Positions 28,858-37,002 of a stretch of DNA of 64,000 bases are shown in pieces. This stretch comes from Oligoflexus sp. Lineage in GTDB: Bacteria; Bdellovibrionota_B; Oligoflexia; Oligoflexales; Oligoflexaceae. The stretch is taken from the NCBI GenBank assembly GCA_014377445.1, contig JACMPP010000063.1:32992-96991 (forward strand), given 5' to 3'. Below the pieces are notes generated by a model. That model worked only from the letters and a program-made list of their open reading frames with translations. It did not search any database and was not told the DNA's origin. The first letter of the stretch is position 1. Each line of letters starts with the position of its first letter. The translations under genes were made by a program, and so were the position numbers.

Positions 28858-28871
28858 ATCAAAGCTTTGAT
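28858..28871. promoter_or_regulatory. Perfect 14-bp palindrome, candidate operator of the R-M locus
   Basis: ATCAAAGCTTTGAT is an exact palindrome ending 16 nt before the start of the small winged-helix gene. Its position between the presumed promoter and the first gene fits a repressor site used by that protein. This function is inferred. Confidence 0.5.
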
Positions 28872-28887
28872 TAAATTAGGTTAGAAT

Positions 28888-29112
28888 ATGCATTTTTTAA
28901 CTTTTACAAAATTAAAACCAAAGCCTGAACATTTGGAAAAAATCATTTCCTATTTGAAAGTTCATCCGAGTTCTTCAACAACTGAACTGAAACGTAACTG
29001 CGGCATGACTATGACTGCTGTTAAGTGCACGCTTCAGCAGCTTGAGAACGAAGGTCGACTAATTTTAGAGAAACAAGTTAAACCACCTAAGCTAAATATT
29101 ACTCTCAAATAG
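28888..29112 (+). CDS. Small winged-helix DNA-binding protein, likely R-M controller
   Basis: This 74-residue protein reads as a winged helix-turn-helix: EKIISYLKVHPSSSTTELKR (helices 1-2), MTMTAVKCTLQQLENEGRL (recognition helix) and a short wing ending ILEKQVKPPK. It lies 29 nt before the methyltransferase on the same strand, where restriction-modification systems often encode a control protein. Classical C proteins are XRE-type, so this would be a different fold for the job. AGG lies 7 nt before the ATG. Its codon use is A+T-rich like the two genes after it. Confidence 0.65.
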   Translation: MHFLTFTKLKPKPEHLEKIISYLKVHPSSSTTELKRNCGMTMTAVKCTLQQLENEGRLILEKQVKPPKLNITLK

Positions 29113-29141
29113 ACAAAATCAACTCTATAAAGAGAATTACG

Positions 29142-30503
29142 ATGAAAACAGTTAGATCAAAGGTGAAGATTGTTAGCCTTTTTTCAGGTTGCGGCGGCCT
29201 TGACTTAGGTTTTCACAAATTTAACACGGAAATCATTTACGCTGCCGACAATGATAAATATGCTACAAAGATATTTAAAGAAAACCTTTCCGATAATGCA
29301 ATGTTAAGAGATGTGACCTCAGAGGAATTTGAATCTGACATAAGAGCGTTAAAAACTTGCGATATCGTACTAGGTGGATTTCCTTGCCAAGGTTTTTCCA
29401 AAGCAGGACCCAAACAGGAACTGGATCCTCGAAATTCACTATATTTAAAAATGAAGAATGCTATCGAATCTCTAAACCCACTTGTTTTTGTAGCTGAAAA
29501 TGTTGATGGATTGTCGCAAAATTTTGGCGGAATTTTTGTTCAAAAAATAATCGACGATTTTGAGAATTTGAATTATTCAGTGGACTTTAGAATAATTGAT
29601 GCTGCCTCATTTGGAGTGCCTCAACATCGCCGTAGAATTATTTTTGTAGGGATTAAGAAGTCTGAAAAAATCAATTTTTCTTGGCCAAAGCAGACTCACG
29701 CCGCAGTTACACGAAATGGTGAATCCAAAATTTTACGCGTATTCTCAGGTGAGACGCTTATTACACCTGTTACGATAAAAGACGCGATATCTGACTTAAT
29801 AAATATCGAAACTATCGCACCGGATCACCATATCACCAAAAAATGGCCCGAAAAATACGAACATATATTTAAAGCTATTGGGCCATCACAAAAGCTTTGC
29901 AATGTGAGACATTCAAAGACTTCAGTATACACCTGGCAGATTCCAGCAGCTTTTGGCAAGATAAGCGAAAGGCAAGTAAGTATACTTGATACTATAGCAA
30001 GGAATCGAAGGCATAAAATATACGGAGATATCCCAAATGGAAATCCACTGTCAAAAACACAAATCGAGTCCCTCAGCGGTCTTAGTTTAACAAATACTGA
30101 AATTGATGATTTAATAAAAAAGAATTATTTAAAGCAAATTGATATACGCTTTGATCTTAAGGGTGCAATGTTTTGCTCAGGTCTATTTAAAAGACCTGAT
30201 TGGAATTCGCCTGCTCCTACAGTGCTTACAAATTTTCATAACCCTAGATATTTTCTTCACCCTTTTCAAAACAGGCCGTTTAGCCTTAGAGAGTGCGCTC
30301 GTCTTCAATCTTTTCCCGATAGTTTTCTATTTTGCGAGGGATCTGGAATACCTCTCGAAGAAGGATATCGGCTAGTAGGAAACGCCGTACCACCTTTACT
30401 TTCTGAAATAATTGCGAAAAATGTCATGGAAATTTTTAATGAGTCATCTTTAAAAATTATTGGAAACAAGAGAGAAAATGAAACTCTTAGCGTCGCCTTC
30501 TAA
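29142..30503 (+). CDS. C5-cytosine DNA methyltransferase
   Basis: This 453-residue enzyme transfers a methyl group from S-adenosylmethionine to C5 of cytosine in a specific DNA site. The ordered motifs are all present: I FSGCGGLDLGF, IV GGFPCQGFS with the catalytic Cys, VI ENVDG, VIII QHRRRIIFVG, IX RECARLQSFPDSF and X GYRLVGNAVPP. The target-recognition region between VIII and IX is long, about 190 residues. The recognition sequence cannot be read from the protein. The locus is markedly more A+T-rich than the core genome, a sign of transfer. The 3' end overlaps the next gene by 26 bp. Confidence 0.95.
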   Translation: MKTVRSKVKIVSLFSGCGGLDLGFHKFNTEIIYAADNDKYATKIFKENLSDNAMLRDVTSEEFESDIRALKTCDIVLGGFPCQGFSKAGPKQELDPRNSLYLKMKNAIESLNPLVFVAENVDGLSQNFGGIFVQKIIDDFENLNYSVDFRIIDAASFGVPQHRRRIIFVGIKKSEKINFSWPKQTHAAVTRNGESKILRVFSGETLITPVTIKDAISDLINIETIAPDHHITKKWPEKYEHIFKAIGPSQKLCNVRHSKTSVYTWQIPAAFGKISERQVSILDTIARNRRHKIYGDIPNGNPLSKTQIESLSGLSLTNTEIDDLIKKNYLKQIDIRFDLKGAMFCSGLFKRPDWNSPAPTVLTNFHNPRYFLHPFQNRPFSLRECARLQSFPDSFLFCEGSGIPLEEGYRLVGNAVPPLLSEIIAKNVMEIFNESSLKIIGNKRENETLSVAF

Positions 30504-31995
30504 AAATATTGACAGTTGGATTTTAGAATATGATTTCTGGGCGACAGCTACTTTAGGTGAGATCGATGAGACAGATCGTTTCCAAAAGGAGATGGAAGAC
30601 GTAGTAATGATATTTGATGAGTTAGCTAAGATTACAGATAACTTCGATCTGAATTCTGAAATTGATTTTCTGAAAATTTCAGAGAAAATATTGTTAGATA
30701 TTTCAGAAAAAGACGTGTTACTACGCGAGCGTATTTTGTGCAGTCTGGCTAAGACACTCTTTCTTGTCACAGCAAAATCAGACAACAATGCGAAATGTCG
30801 GTTTCCTCTTTTTTTGAGAAAGCACAAAGATTGGAGCCATGGGTTACCAGCTATTAAAGGCAAAGAATTAATAAATTCGCCAATTCCAAAAGACTTGACT
30901 ACTGAAGCAATCGTAAAACGAATTTCCAAATTAATCGGCCATCCTCATGTTCAAGGAAAATTTCTTGCTGCATACCTCAATTTTATTGTTTCTGAAGAAA
31001 GACACAAACTTCAGCTCATCAGTATTGGACATTCCTACGTTTTTTTAAGATCCCGAGGAAGAGCTAGAGAACTACTTAGTCCTATGGTCGCTTTTCAGGT
31101 ACGCGGGTCAGTTGCGGCTTTAGCAGGACACCATCCTGAGAACAACCTTAGAAGACAAATGGCTACCTGGGGCTTGAGACGTGGCATAGATTTCAATATA
31201 ACCGATGTAATCTCAACCGATCCTCTCTCGGACGCAGACGCAAAGACAAGAGCTTACGACTTTGTACTCCCATTTCAAACACCTAACTGGTCTCCAAAAA
31301 TTTATATTCAAAGCCAATTTTATGCAGGCGATTCAGGAAGTGTTTCGCACAAGAATATTGATCAGACCACCACGTCTCGAGGTGCCCTACAGGATCATAG
31401 AAACGACGCTATTTTTCTTGAATTTGTAGATGGAGCTGGATACTCATCTTCATTGAATGGCGATTTAAGAAGAATATTCCAGTTTGTCCATACTAAAGAT
31501 TTCTTTCAGTTACGTAGCGCAGCAGTGAAATTGCGCAGAGAATTGCAAGAAATAGGGTTTTTGACCCCGCTGGATTTCGAGATTGAAGTACTCAAAAAAG
31601 GTGGTGTTCGCGAAGAGATTAAATCCTCAATAGTTGCTTCTGGATACAATGAAAATGAATTTTTTAGAGTGCTCAAAATCCTTGAGGATAACAACACAAT
31701 TTTCATTGCAAATGATAAGTTCGAACTCACCCCTGAGAGAATTGATTTTGCACGAAAGTTTATGCTTCTTACACTCATCTGCAACCACGGTCGAAGAATA
31801 GCCAATCACTTGTCGGAATCGAGAGTTATCTTGGTTCCTGGATACGAATTTCAGTGGGGGATAAATCGAAAGGAGCTGGAGGAAGTTATTAATCCTGGGT
31901 TGCAGCCCTATCAATTAATTTGGATGGATAATAAAACCATCGACAATGATCTTACATGGCTTGAAAATGAAGGCTTCGTGTGGATGTCAAATTAA
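30478..31995 (+). CDS. Putative type II restriction endonuclease partner
   Basis: This 505-residue protein has no signal or membrane segment. By position (26-bp overlap with a DNA methyltransferase, A+T-rich composition, island setting) it should be the cognate endonuclease. The middle region, about 255-310, is the best nuclease candidate: AYDFVLPF is followed by IYIQSQFYAGDSGSVSHKN. This can be read as a PD-(D/E)xK-type core in which the usual ExK is replaced by QSQ. The C-terminal third looks like a winged-helix domain (SGYNENEFFRVLKILEDNN, FELTPERIDFARKF). I do not recognise a named enzyme. ATG 30478 is preferred over TTG 30460. Confidence 0.6.
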   Translation: MKLLASPSKNIDSWILEYDFWATATLGEIDETDRFQKEMEDVVMIFDELAKITDNFDLNSEIDFLKISEKILLDISEKDVLLRERILCSLAKTLFLVTAKSDNNAKCRFPLFLRKHKDWSHGLPAIKGKELINSPIPKDLTTEAIVKRISKLIGHPHVQGKFLAAYLNFIVSEERHKLQLISIGHSYVFLRSRGRARELLSPMVAFQVRGSVAALAGHHPENNLRRQMATWGLRRGIDFNITDVISTDPLSDADAKTRAYDFVLPFQTPNWSPKIYIQSQFYAGDSGSVSHKNIDQTTTSRGALQDHRNDAIFLEFVDGAGYSSSLNGDLRRIFQFVHTKDFFQLRSAAVKLRRELQEIGFLTPLDFEIEVLKKGGVREEIKSSIVASGYNENEFFRVLKILEDNNTIFIANDKFELTPERIDFARKFMLLTLICNHGRRIANHLSESRVILVPGYEFQWGINRKELEEVINPGLQPYQLIWMDNKTIDNDLTWLENEGFVWMSN

Positions 31996-32110
31996 TTGTA
32001 AAAGCGACGATCTGAACTGACAGTCTGCTGAAGAAATTGGTGACGTTACCCAACAACAAAACAAAAGCAGATGGATCCGCCAAGATCCAAAAGCACGGGG
32101 TAACTCTAAG

Positions 32111-32206
32111 ATGAATACTACGCAAAAGCTGATTAAAAACAAGATGGGTCTTCTAAATCTCGCAGAAGAACTCGAAATCGTCTCCAAAGCCTGCAAAGTC
32201 ATGTGA
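32111..32206 (+). pseudogene. N-terminal fragment of a transposase
   Basis: The 31 codons MNTTQKLIKNKMGLLNLAE... KACKVM correspond to the helix-turn-helix start of IS3/IS481-type transposases and stop at a TGA. The expected next helix and the catalytic domain are missing. The fragment lies 116 nt after the endonuclease gene and marks the right side of the island. Confidence 0.6.
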
Positions 32207-32241
32207 AGATCCCCAGAAATTCGGACACTGAGAAGGTATAA

Positions 32242-32406
32242 TGGGATCCTGTCCCGACTTTTGAGGATTTTAAGACGAAGGCGGAAGCCTTTTCAGGAAT
32301 CTTTGAATGGATCGAAGTGTTCTACAATCGCCAGAGGACTTACTCTACGCTTGGTTTCGTCAGCCCAGAATGCTACGAGCAAAGCACGATCGAAAAATGT
32401 GGTTAA
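32242..32406 (+). pseudogene. C-terminal fragment of an IS3-family transposase (OrfB)
   Basis: The frame opens only at 32242 behind a TAA and reads FEWIEVFYNRQRTYSTLGFVS-like end-of-integrase sequence, finishing with SPECYEQSTIEKCG. The phrase IEVFYNRQR..STLG is the standard end of IS3-family OrfB. The DDE catalytic residues are lost, so the element is inactive. Confidence 0.85.
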
Positions 32407-32410
32407 CTCA

Positions 32411-32436
32411 TTGTCCGTTTTTTCGAGTGAACATCA
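32411..32436 (+). repeat. Right terminal inverted repeat of a lost IS3-type element
   Basis: TTGTCCGTTTTTTCGAGTGA and the following ACATCA directly after the transposase stop resemble IS3-group right ends (TGTCC, T-run, CG, then ending in TCA). The matching left end is not seen; CGGACA at 32222-32227 within a GAAATTCGGACAC stretch may be part of another element end. Confidence 0.5.
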
Positions 32437-32523
32437 GTCAGCGCATAGCGTTTAGGAGACTCCAAATGAGGGCAGAAACAGCACGCGACCCGTTCGAGCT
32501 GAGAGCCTTAACCACAAACGACT

Positions 32524-33153
32524 TCAGAACGACAAAGGCAACAAAACCGCCCGCACCGGCGAAGCATCCGCCCCTTCCAGGCGAAGCGGCAAAGCCACAA
32601 GCTTATAAACCCCTGCCGGCACCCGATCGAGGTCAACCCCTTCAAGGACGGCCAGGTTATGGCGATAGAGTGCCGCATGGGATGGCAAATCCTTAGAGTC
32701 CTCAGGATCGACCGAAGGCGTATCAAGTCCGACCAGCACGGCCCCATTCCTCGCCAGGCTATCGATCAGCTCTGGTGAGAGGGACGTAAAGGCCAGTTGA
32801 AAGGTTTGGTCATGGATAAAGGATTTCGTCTTGAACAAGACCCTCTCGGCCGTGACAGCAATGCCGGCGATGTCTTCAGGCATGATGCGCCTTGGACCCA
32901 CATGGGTCACGTCGATGACCTGACAAGGGCCCATGAAAAAGTTCAGATCGCGCAGTTCAATCGAGCTACCATCACGATGGTAATGACTGGGCGCATCGGT
33001 GTGGGCCCCAATGTGAAGTGTTGTCTTGATCCAGGAAAGGGCGATATTCGCGCCTTTCGCCATATCCAACGTTAGCTCCCGTTCATAGGCCTGATCACCG
33101 GGAAAGACCGGCGTTGACGTCCCAATGAGAGGCGAAATATCAAAGTATTCCAT
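32524..33153 (-). CDS. Cyclase family metal hydrolase (KynB-like)
   Basis: This 209-residue protein belongs to the KynB/cyclase fold of zinc hydrolases. The signature HIGAHTDAPSHY supplies metal ligands His47, His51, Asp53 and His57. Relatives open formamide or lactone/lactam bonds, e.g. N-formylkynurenine. It is the last gene of a seven-gene operon, 12 nt after the dioxygenase-deaminase fusion. Formylkynurenine is therefore one possible substrate, but a ring-opened or cyclic amide intermediate of the local pathway is as likely; no kynureninase or tryptophan dioxygenase is nearby. IS remnants start about 90 bp after its stop. Confidence 0.85.
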   Translation of the reverse strand: MEYFDISPLIGTSTPVFPGDQAYERELTLDMAKGANIALSWIKTTLHIGAHTDAPSHYHRDGSSIELRDLNFFMGPCQVIDVTHVGPRRIMPEDIAGIAVTAERVLFKTKSFIHDQTFQLAFTSLSPELIDSLARNGAVLVGLDTPSVDPEDSKDLPSHAALYRHNLAVLEGVDLDRVPAGVYKLVALPLRLEGADASPVRAVLLPLSF

Positions 33154-33165
33154 ATCGATTTCTCC

Positions 33166-34629
33166 TTAAGGTCTGGCGATGACCTTAAACTCGACCGCGA
33201 TCGGTGTTGGCAAAGCCCCCACTTCCACTGTGGTGCGGGTCGGCCGGATATCCTTGAACGCTTCGTTATAGACTTCATTATAGCCCGGAAAATCATCTTT
33301 CATATTGGTGAGAAAGACCTGGATGTCGATGACTTTATCCAGGGAAGAACCGGCATCTTCCAGAATGCGCTTAACACTCTGAATCACTGCTTTGGTCTGC
33401 ACACGAATATCGTAGGCGACAACTTTGCGATTCGAATCAAAAACGATTCCAGGAATGTCCTTGCTGCCCACCTGTCTGGGTCCGATGCCCGACAAGAAGA
33501 GAAGATCCCCGTAGCGTCGGGCATGAGGATAGGTGCCAACAGGCTCGGCACTGCCTTTGCTGACGATTTCGTAGTCGGCCAGGCGTTTCGTTGCTTCGAC
33601 CCGTTCAATGATTTTCGTCAGATGAGCTGTTGAGTCAGCTTTGGACGTCCGAAGTTCGGGCTCCGGATGAGAAGCCTTCAATTTTACAGGCTTCGAAAGA
33701 GTCGCCATATAATCGAAGTTGGTCAGCTCCTCGACCATCTCCGCCTGGCTGCCTTCTTCACTGCCCATACTTTTTTCAAGACTGATTGCCTGGACCGGCA
33801 CAGTCGGTTCCAGACTGACCAGAGCCGCGCCTGTGCCCCACACGGCTTCATAGCCGTAGATTTTGCCTTCAAAGTTGTTGCTCTGGCCTAAGAGACCGTT
33901 GAGCCACCACATGCCCTTAAACTTCTGATCGCCATTAGCCTGACGGGCAAACTCGCGAACAGTTTGCGCAACATCTTCCACATCCCCGGCGGCCAGCATG
34001 TCCAGGACTTTTCTGTTCCATTCATCGTCTTTGCGCGACGAAATTTTATCTTCTCTTGGATCGATGGGATGGGTATGGAAACGATTGGAAAGACTTGAAA
34101 CCAGAACGACAACGGCCTTCTTACCTGATTTTTTCAAAGCGCGCGCTGCCGCTTGACCGATGCGGGTCGTCTCTTCCTTCTCGCTGTACATGTTACAAGA
34201 CACGATCGCAGCGGGGAGGCGATTGCCTGGGTTCAGAAGTTTTTGGGCAACGATCGTCCCCGTATCGATCGGAAAGCCGCGATAATTGATCAGCTTGGTC
34301 TTGTAACCGAGTTGGTCGACTTCGCCTGCATAGGTCTCGGCAAAGTCCGTGTCGATGGTAAATTTATAGGGAATCGAACCCAGCTCATGCCAATCCTGAT
34401 CGACGTGCAACCACTCCGGATTCGGATCGGCCTGAAAGGTATAACCCAGAATAGAAAGCCATTGAGTTGAGAAATAAAGGATAAGGTCAGCATCTTGCGC
34501 CGCGATGTCTTCGCGTAAATCCTTGTAAGCTGCATTGAGGCGCGCCCAGCCCGGTGACTGTTCAGGGGCCAGGAGAATATGGGGCAAGCCCGAGACGATG
34601 TAGGCTTTGCTAACGATAGTGTTTTCCAT
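33166..34629 (-). CDS. Fusion of 2-aminophenol 1,6-dioxygenase alpha-like subunit and RidA/2-aminomuconate deaminase domain
   Basis: Residues 1 to about 280 are a LigB-fold extradiol dioxygenase subunit. Where the catalytic subunit has the iron-binding HSPHW, this protein has FSTQWL (53-58), so it should be the non-catalytic alpha partner, as in AmnA. Residues about 350-487 form a complete RidA/YjgF domain with YPHARRYGDLLFLSG and PTRTTVEVGALP, closest in pattern to 2-aminomuconate deaminase (AmnD). A charged linker joins the two. Its start directly abuts the stop of the catalytic subunit gene. The fusion places an imine/enamine-hydrolysing domain next to ring cleavage. In the known pathway these are separate proteins. 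Confidence 0.85.
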   Translation of the reverse strand: MENTIVSKAYIVSGLPHILLAPEQSPGWARLNAAYKDLREDIAAQDADLILYFSTQWLSILGYTFQADPNPEWLHVDQDWHELGSIPYKFTIDTDFAETYAGEVDQLGYKTKLINYRGFPIDTGTIVAQKLLNPGNRLPAAIVSCNMYSEKEETTRIGQAAARALKKSGKKAVVVLVSSLSNRFHTHPIDPREDKISSRKDDEWNRKVLDMLAAGDVEDVAQTVREFARQANGDQKFKGMWWLNGLLGQSNNFEGKIYGYEAVWGTGAALVSLEPTVPVQAISLEKSMGSEEGSQAEMVEELTNFDYMATLSKPVKLKASHPEPELRTSKADSTAHLTKIIERVEATKRLADYEIVSKGSAEPVGTYPHARRYGDLLFLSGIGPRQVGSKDIPGIVFDSNRKVVAYDIRVQTKAVIQSVKRILEDAGSSLDKVIDIQVFLTNMKDDFPGYNEVYNEAFKDIRPTRTTVEVGALPTPIAVEFKVIARP

Positions 34630-35526
34630 TTAGTTTTTGCCTTTCAGACTGGGATTCCATTCCACCACAGCGTTGCCGGTGCCAATGACGGTGCCGTAAC
34701 CGTGAACCACGGCCGGATAGTTCGGCACTCCCATGGCTTCAAGCATCCAATTCAAAGATCCCACTTTCACTTCGGCGCTCGCCATCTCGATGAACTCAGG
34801 CATGATGTCGAGAAGTTCGCGACACTGACCCTTCTTCATCATATCGATCACTTTCATATCCCAGAGATACTGTCCGTGATGATGAATACGTTCGAAACTC
34901 ATGTCTTCAGGAAGATCCGGTTCGTGAACGAAGTGACGATGCGAGAGGGAGGACGACGCGAGAAGAACGGCCCGCTTTCCTGAAATCTCGATCGCCTGGC
35001 GGGTTGCCTCACCTAGATCCTTGGCGACCTGAGCTCCGACTTCATTGGAGAAATAAAACGCGGCCTGATTCGATGAAATCAGGACGACTGGAATATCCCA
35101 GTCCGGATTGATCAAATGCAGACAGATGATGCTGCCGTAATCGAGGCGGAAGTCTGGATTCTTCACGACGCTCGTATGCATATCGGCCTTGGCGCAGACG
35201 TCCCGGATTTGAAGTGAGAGATCGACATCGACTTTCACATCGTAGTTATATCGAAAGAGATGAGGGAAGATCGGATCGACCGAAAGTCCTTTAAAATGTG
35301 GCAAACCAAGAAAGTGGTGTCCGACGACAGTTGGCCAATGGGGGGAATGAACCACCAGGACATCAGGCTTCAAAGCTTTGATGTTGGCGCGACAGCGTTC
35401 GTAGGCCCAGCGCAAGCCTTCCCAACCACATTCTGATTTAGGTTCATTTTGCGGAGGATTTTCCCCGTACACGAGATGGGGAGGATGCGGAGCCAAGACT
35501 CCAGCGACGATCGATCCTTTGTTCAT
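34630..35526 (-). CDS. 2-Aminophenol-1,6-dioxygenase-type extradiol dioxygenase, catalytic subunit
   Basis: This 298-residue LigB-superfamily (class III) extradiol dioxygenase resembles AmnB. Iron-ligand histidines are seen in LAPHPPHL (His14/His17) and VVHSPHW (His60/His63), with further conserved SSSLSHRHF and the C-terminal YGTVIGTGNAVVEW. Such enzymes open aromatic rings next to an amino or hydroxyl group, for 2-aminophenol giving 2-aminomuconic semialdehyde. The alpha-like partner is encoded immediately downstream and the aldehyde dehydrogenase immediately upstream, which fits this chemistry. The exact ring substrate is unknown. Confidence 0.87.
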   Translation of the reverse strand: MNKGSIVAGVLAPHPPHLVYGENPPQNEPKSECGWEGLRWAYERCRANIKALKPDVLVVHSPHWPTVVGHHFLGLPHFKGLSVDPIFPHLFRYNYDVKVDVDLSLQIRDVCAKADMHTSVVKNPDFRLDYGSIICLHLINPDWDIPVVLISSNQAAFYFSNEVGAQVAKDLGEATRQAIEISGKRAVLLASSSLSHRHFVHEPDLPEDMSFERIHHHGQYLWDMKVIDMMKKGQCRELLDIMPEFIEMASAEVKVGSLNWMLEAMGVPNYPAVVHGYGTVIGTGNAVVEWNPSLKGKN

Positions 35527-35544
35527 ATAGCCCTCCTATCAGCT

Positions 35545-37002
35545 TCAAGCCTTGGCCGGCGCGAGCTGAAGACAAATGTTTTTTTCTTCGGTGTAAAATT
35601 CGAGCGAATAATCACCACCTTCGCGGCCGACTCCAGAATCTTTGACCCCACCGAAAGGTGTTCGCAGATCGCGAAGCATCCACGTATTGATCCAGACCAA
35701 CCCAGCATCGATGTCAGCCGCCGCAGCGTGCGCTGTATTGAGATTCTGCGTCCAGACTGTGGTTGCAAGCCCATAGCGCGTGCTGTTGGCCTTGGCAATG
35801 GCATCTTCATAGTTCTTAAAGGGCGTGACCGTAACAACCGGCCCAAAGACTTCCTGTTGCATGATTTCTGCGGATGTGTCAGGCGCTGAGAGTATGGTCG
35901 GCGCATAGTAGTAGCCGCCATCGAGCTCACCGGAGAGCTTCAGGCTCTCACCTCCGCATAGAACTTTAAGTCCCTGAGCTTTGGCCCGTTCCACAAAGCC
36001 GGCAACTTTATCCCGATGCTCACGGCTCACGAGTGGACCCATGAAGGAGTCGGCCTTGCGAGGATCGCCGACCTTCAAGGCTTTCACCTTATCAACGAGG
36101 AGGCCGGTAAACTTCTCAAAAATAGAATCTTCGATGAGCAGCCTGGAAGTGCAAAGACAGATCTCGCCCTGATTGGTAAAGGACGAACGAAGCGTTGTGT
36201 TCACTGCGACATCGAGATCGCAGTCCGCAAAGATCACTGCTGGGTTTTTACCGCCCAGCTCCAGACTCATTTTTTTGTACAGTGGAGCGGCCCGTCGACC
36301 GATTGCAGCGGCCGTTTCGGTCCCGCCGGTAAAAGAGATCAGAGGAACATCACGATGCCCCACAAGCGCGTCGCCTGCCGTCTGCCCGCGTCCGAAGACC
36401 AGATTGCAGACTCCAGGCGGCAAACCCGCTTCGACCATGACTGTCGCCAGGAGAGCGGCTGTCATCGAGGTCAATTCCGATGGTTTGGCAACGACAGTGT
36501 TGCCCGTAGCCAATGCCGGTGCGATCTTCCAGGTCAAAAGATAGAGGGGAAGATTCCAGGGTGAAATAAGCCCCGCAACACCCATAGGATCGCGGCGCGT
36601 GTAGTTCAGAACGAGTTCGCTGCTCTGAAAGGCTTTCTCCTGTTGATGCAAGACTGCGCCCGCAAAGAAGCGAAAATTATCGATCACGCGGGGAATATCC
36701 ACCGACCGAGCCAGGTGGATCGGCTTGCCCTGATCACGACTCTCCGTTTCAGCGAAGAGATCGATCTTGGCTTCAATCAAATCGGCGATGCGATAGAGAA
36801 AATCGGAACGCTCGCTGCGAGTCAGCTTCTTCCATTTCGGAAAGGCTCTCTTCGCAGCGGCAACCGCCGCATCGATGTCTGCCGCTGACGAATCCGGGAT
36901 CTTTCCCATAACCAGACCGTCACGTGGACAGTAGTTATCGAGATAAGCGCCTTCGATTGGAGCTACGAAGTGGCCATCAATAAAATTGAGGATTGGATCC
37001 AT
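35545..37002 (-). CDS. Aldehyde dehydrogenase, likely 2-aminomuconic/2-hydroxymuconic semialdehyde dehydrogenase
   Basis: This 485-residue NAD(P)-dependent aldehyde dehydrogenase has the catalytic Glu in LELGGKNPAVIF and the nucleophile Cys in NQGEICLCTSR. The NAD-binding region contains ISPWNLPLYLLTWK and FTGGTETAAAIGR. Overall style is that of AmnC/XylG-type semialdehyde dehydrogenases of meta-cleavage pathways. It sits between the asparaginase-like gene (26-bp overlap) and the ring-cleaving dioxygenase (18-nt gap), so it most probably oxidises the ring-fission semialdehyde. The ATG lies inside the previous gene, implying translational coupling. Confidence 0.9.
   Translation of the reverse strand: MDPILNFIDGHFVAPIEGAYLDNYCPRDGLVMGKIPDSSAADIDAAVAAAKRAFPKWKKLTRSERSDFLYRIADLIEAKIDLFAETESRDQGKPIHLARSVDIPRVIDNFRFFAGAVLHQQEKAFQSSELVLNYTRRDPMGVAGLISPWNLPLYLLTWKIAPALATGNTVVAKPSELTSMTAALLATVMVEAGLPPGVCNLVFGRGQTAGDALVGHRDVPLISFTGGTETAAAIGRRAAPLYKKMSLELGGKNPAVIFADCDLDVAVNTTLRSSFTNQGEICLCTSRLLIEDSIFEKFTGLLVDKVKALKVGDPRKADSFMGPLVSREHRDKVAGFVERAKAQGLKVLCGGESLKLSGELDGGYYYAPTILSAPDTSAEIMQQEVFGPVVTVTPFKNYEDAIAKANSTRYGLATTVWTQNLNTAHAAAADIDAGLVWINTWMLRDLRTPFGGVKDSGVGREGGDYSLEFYTEEKNICLQLAPAKA

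Noticed and set aside
32524..33153. Calling the cyclase kynB in a tryptophan degradation pathway
   Set aside because: No tryptophan dioxygenase or kynureninase nearby, and the neighbours fit aminophenol-type chemistry.
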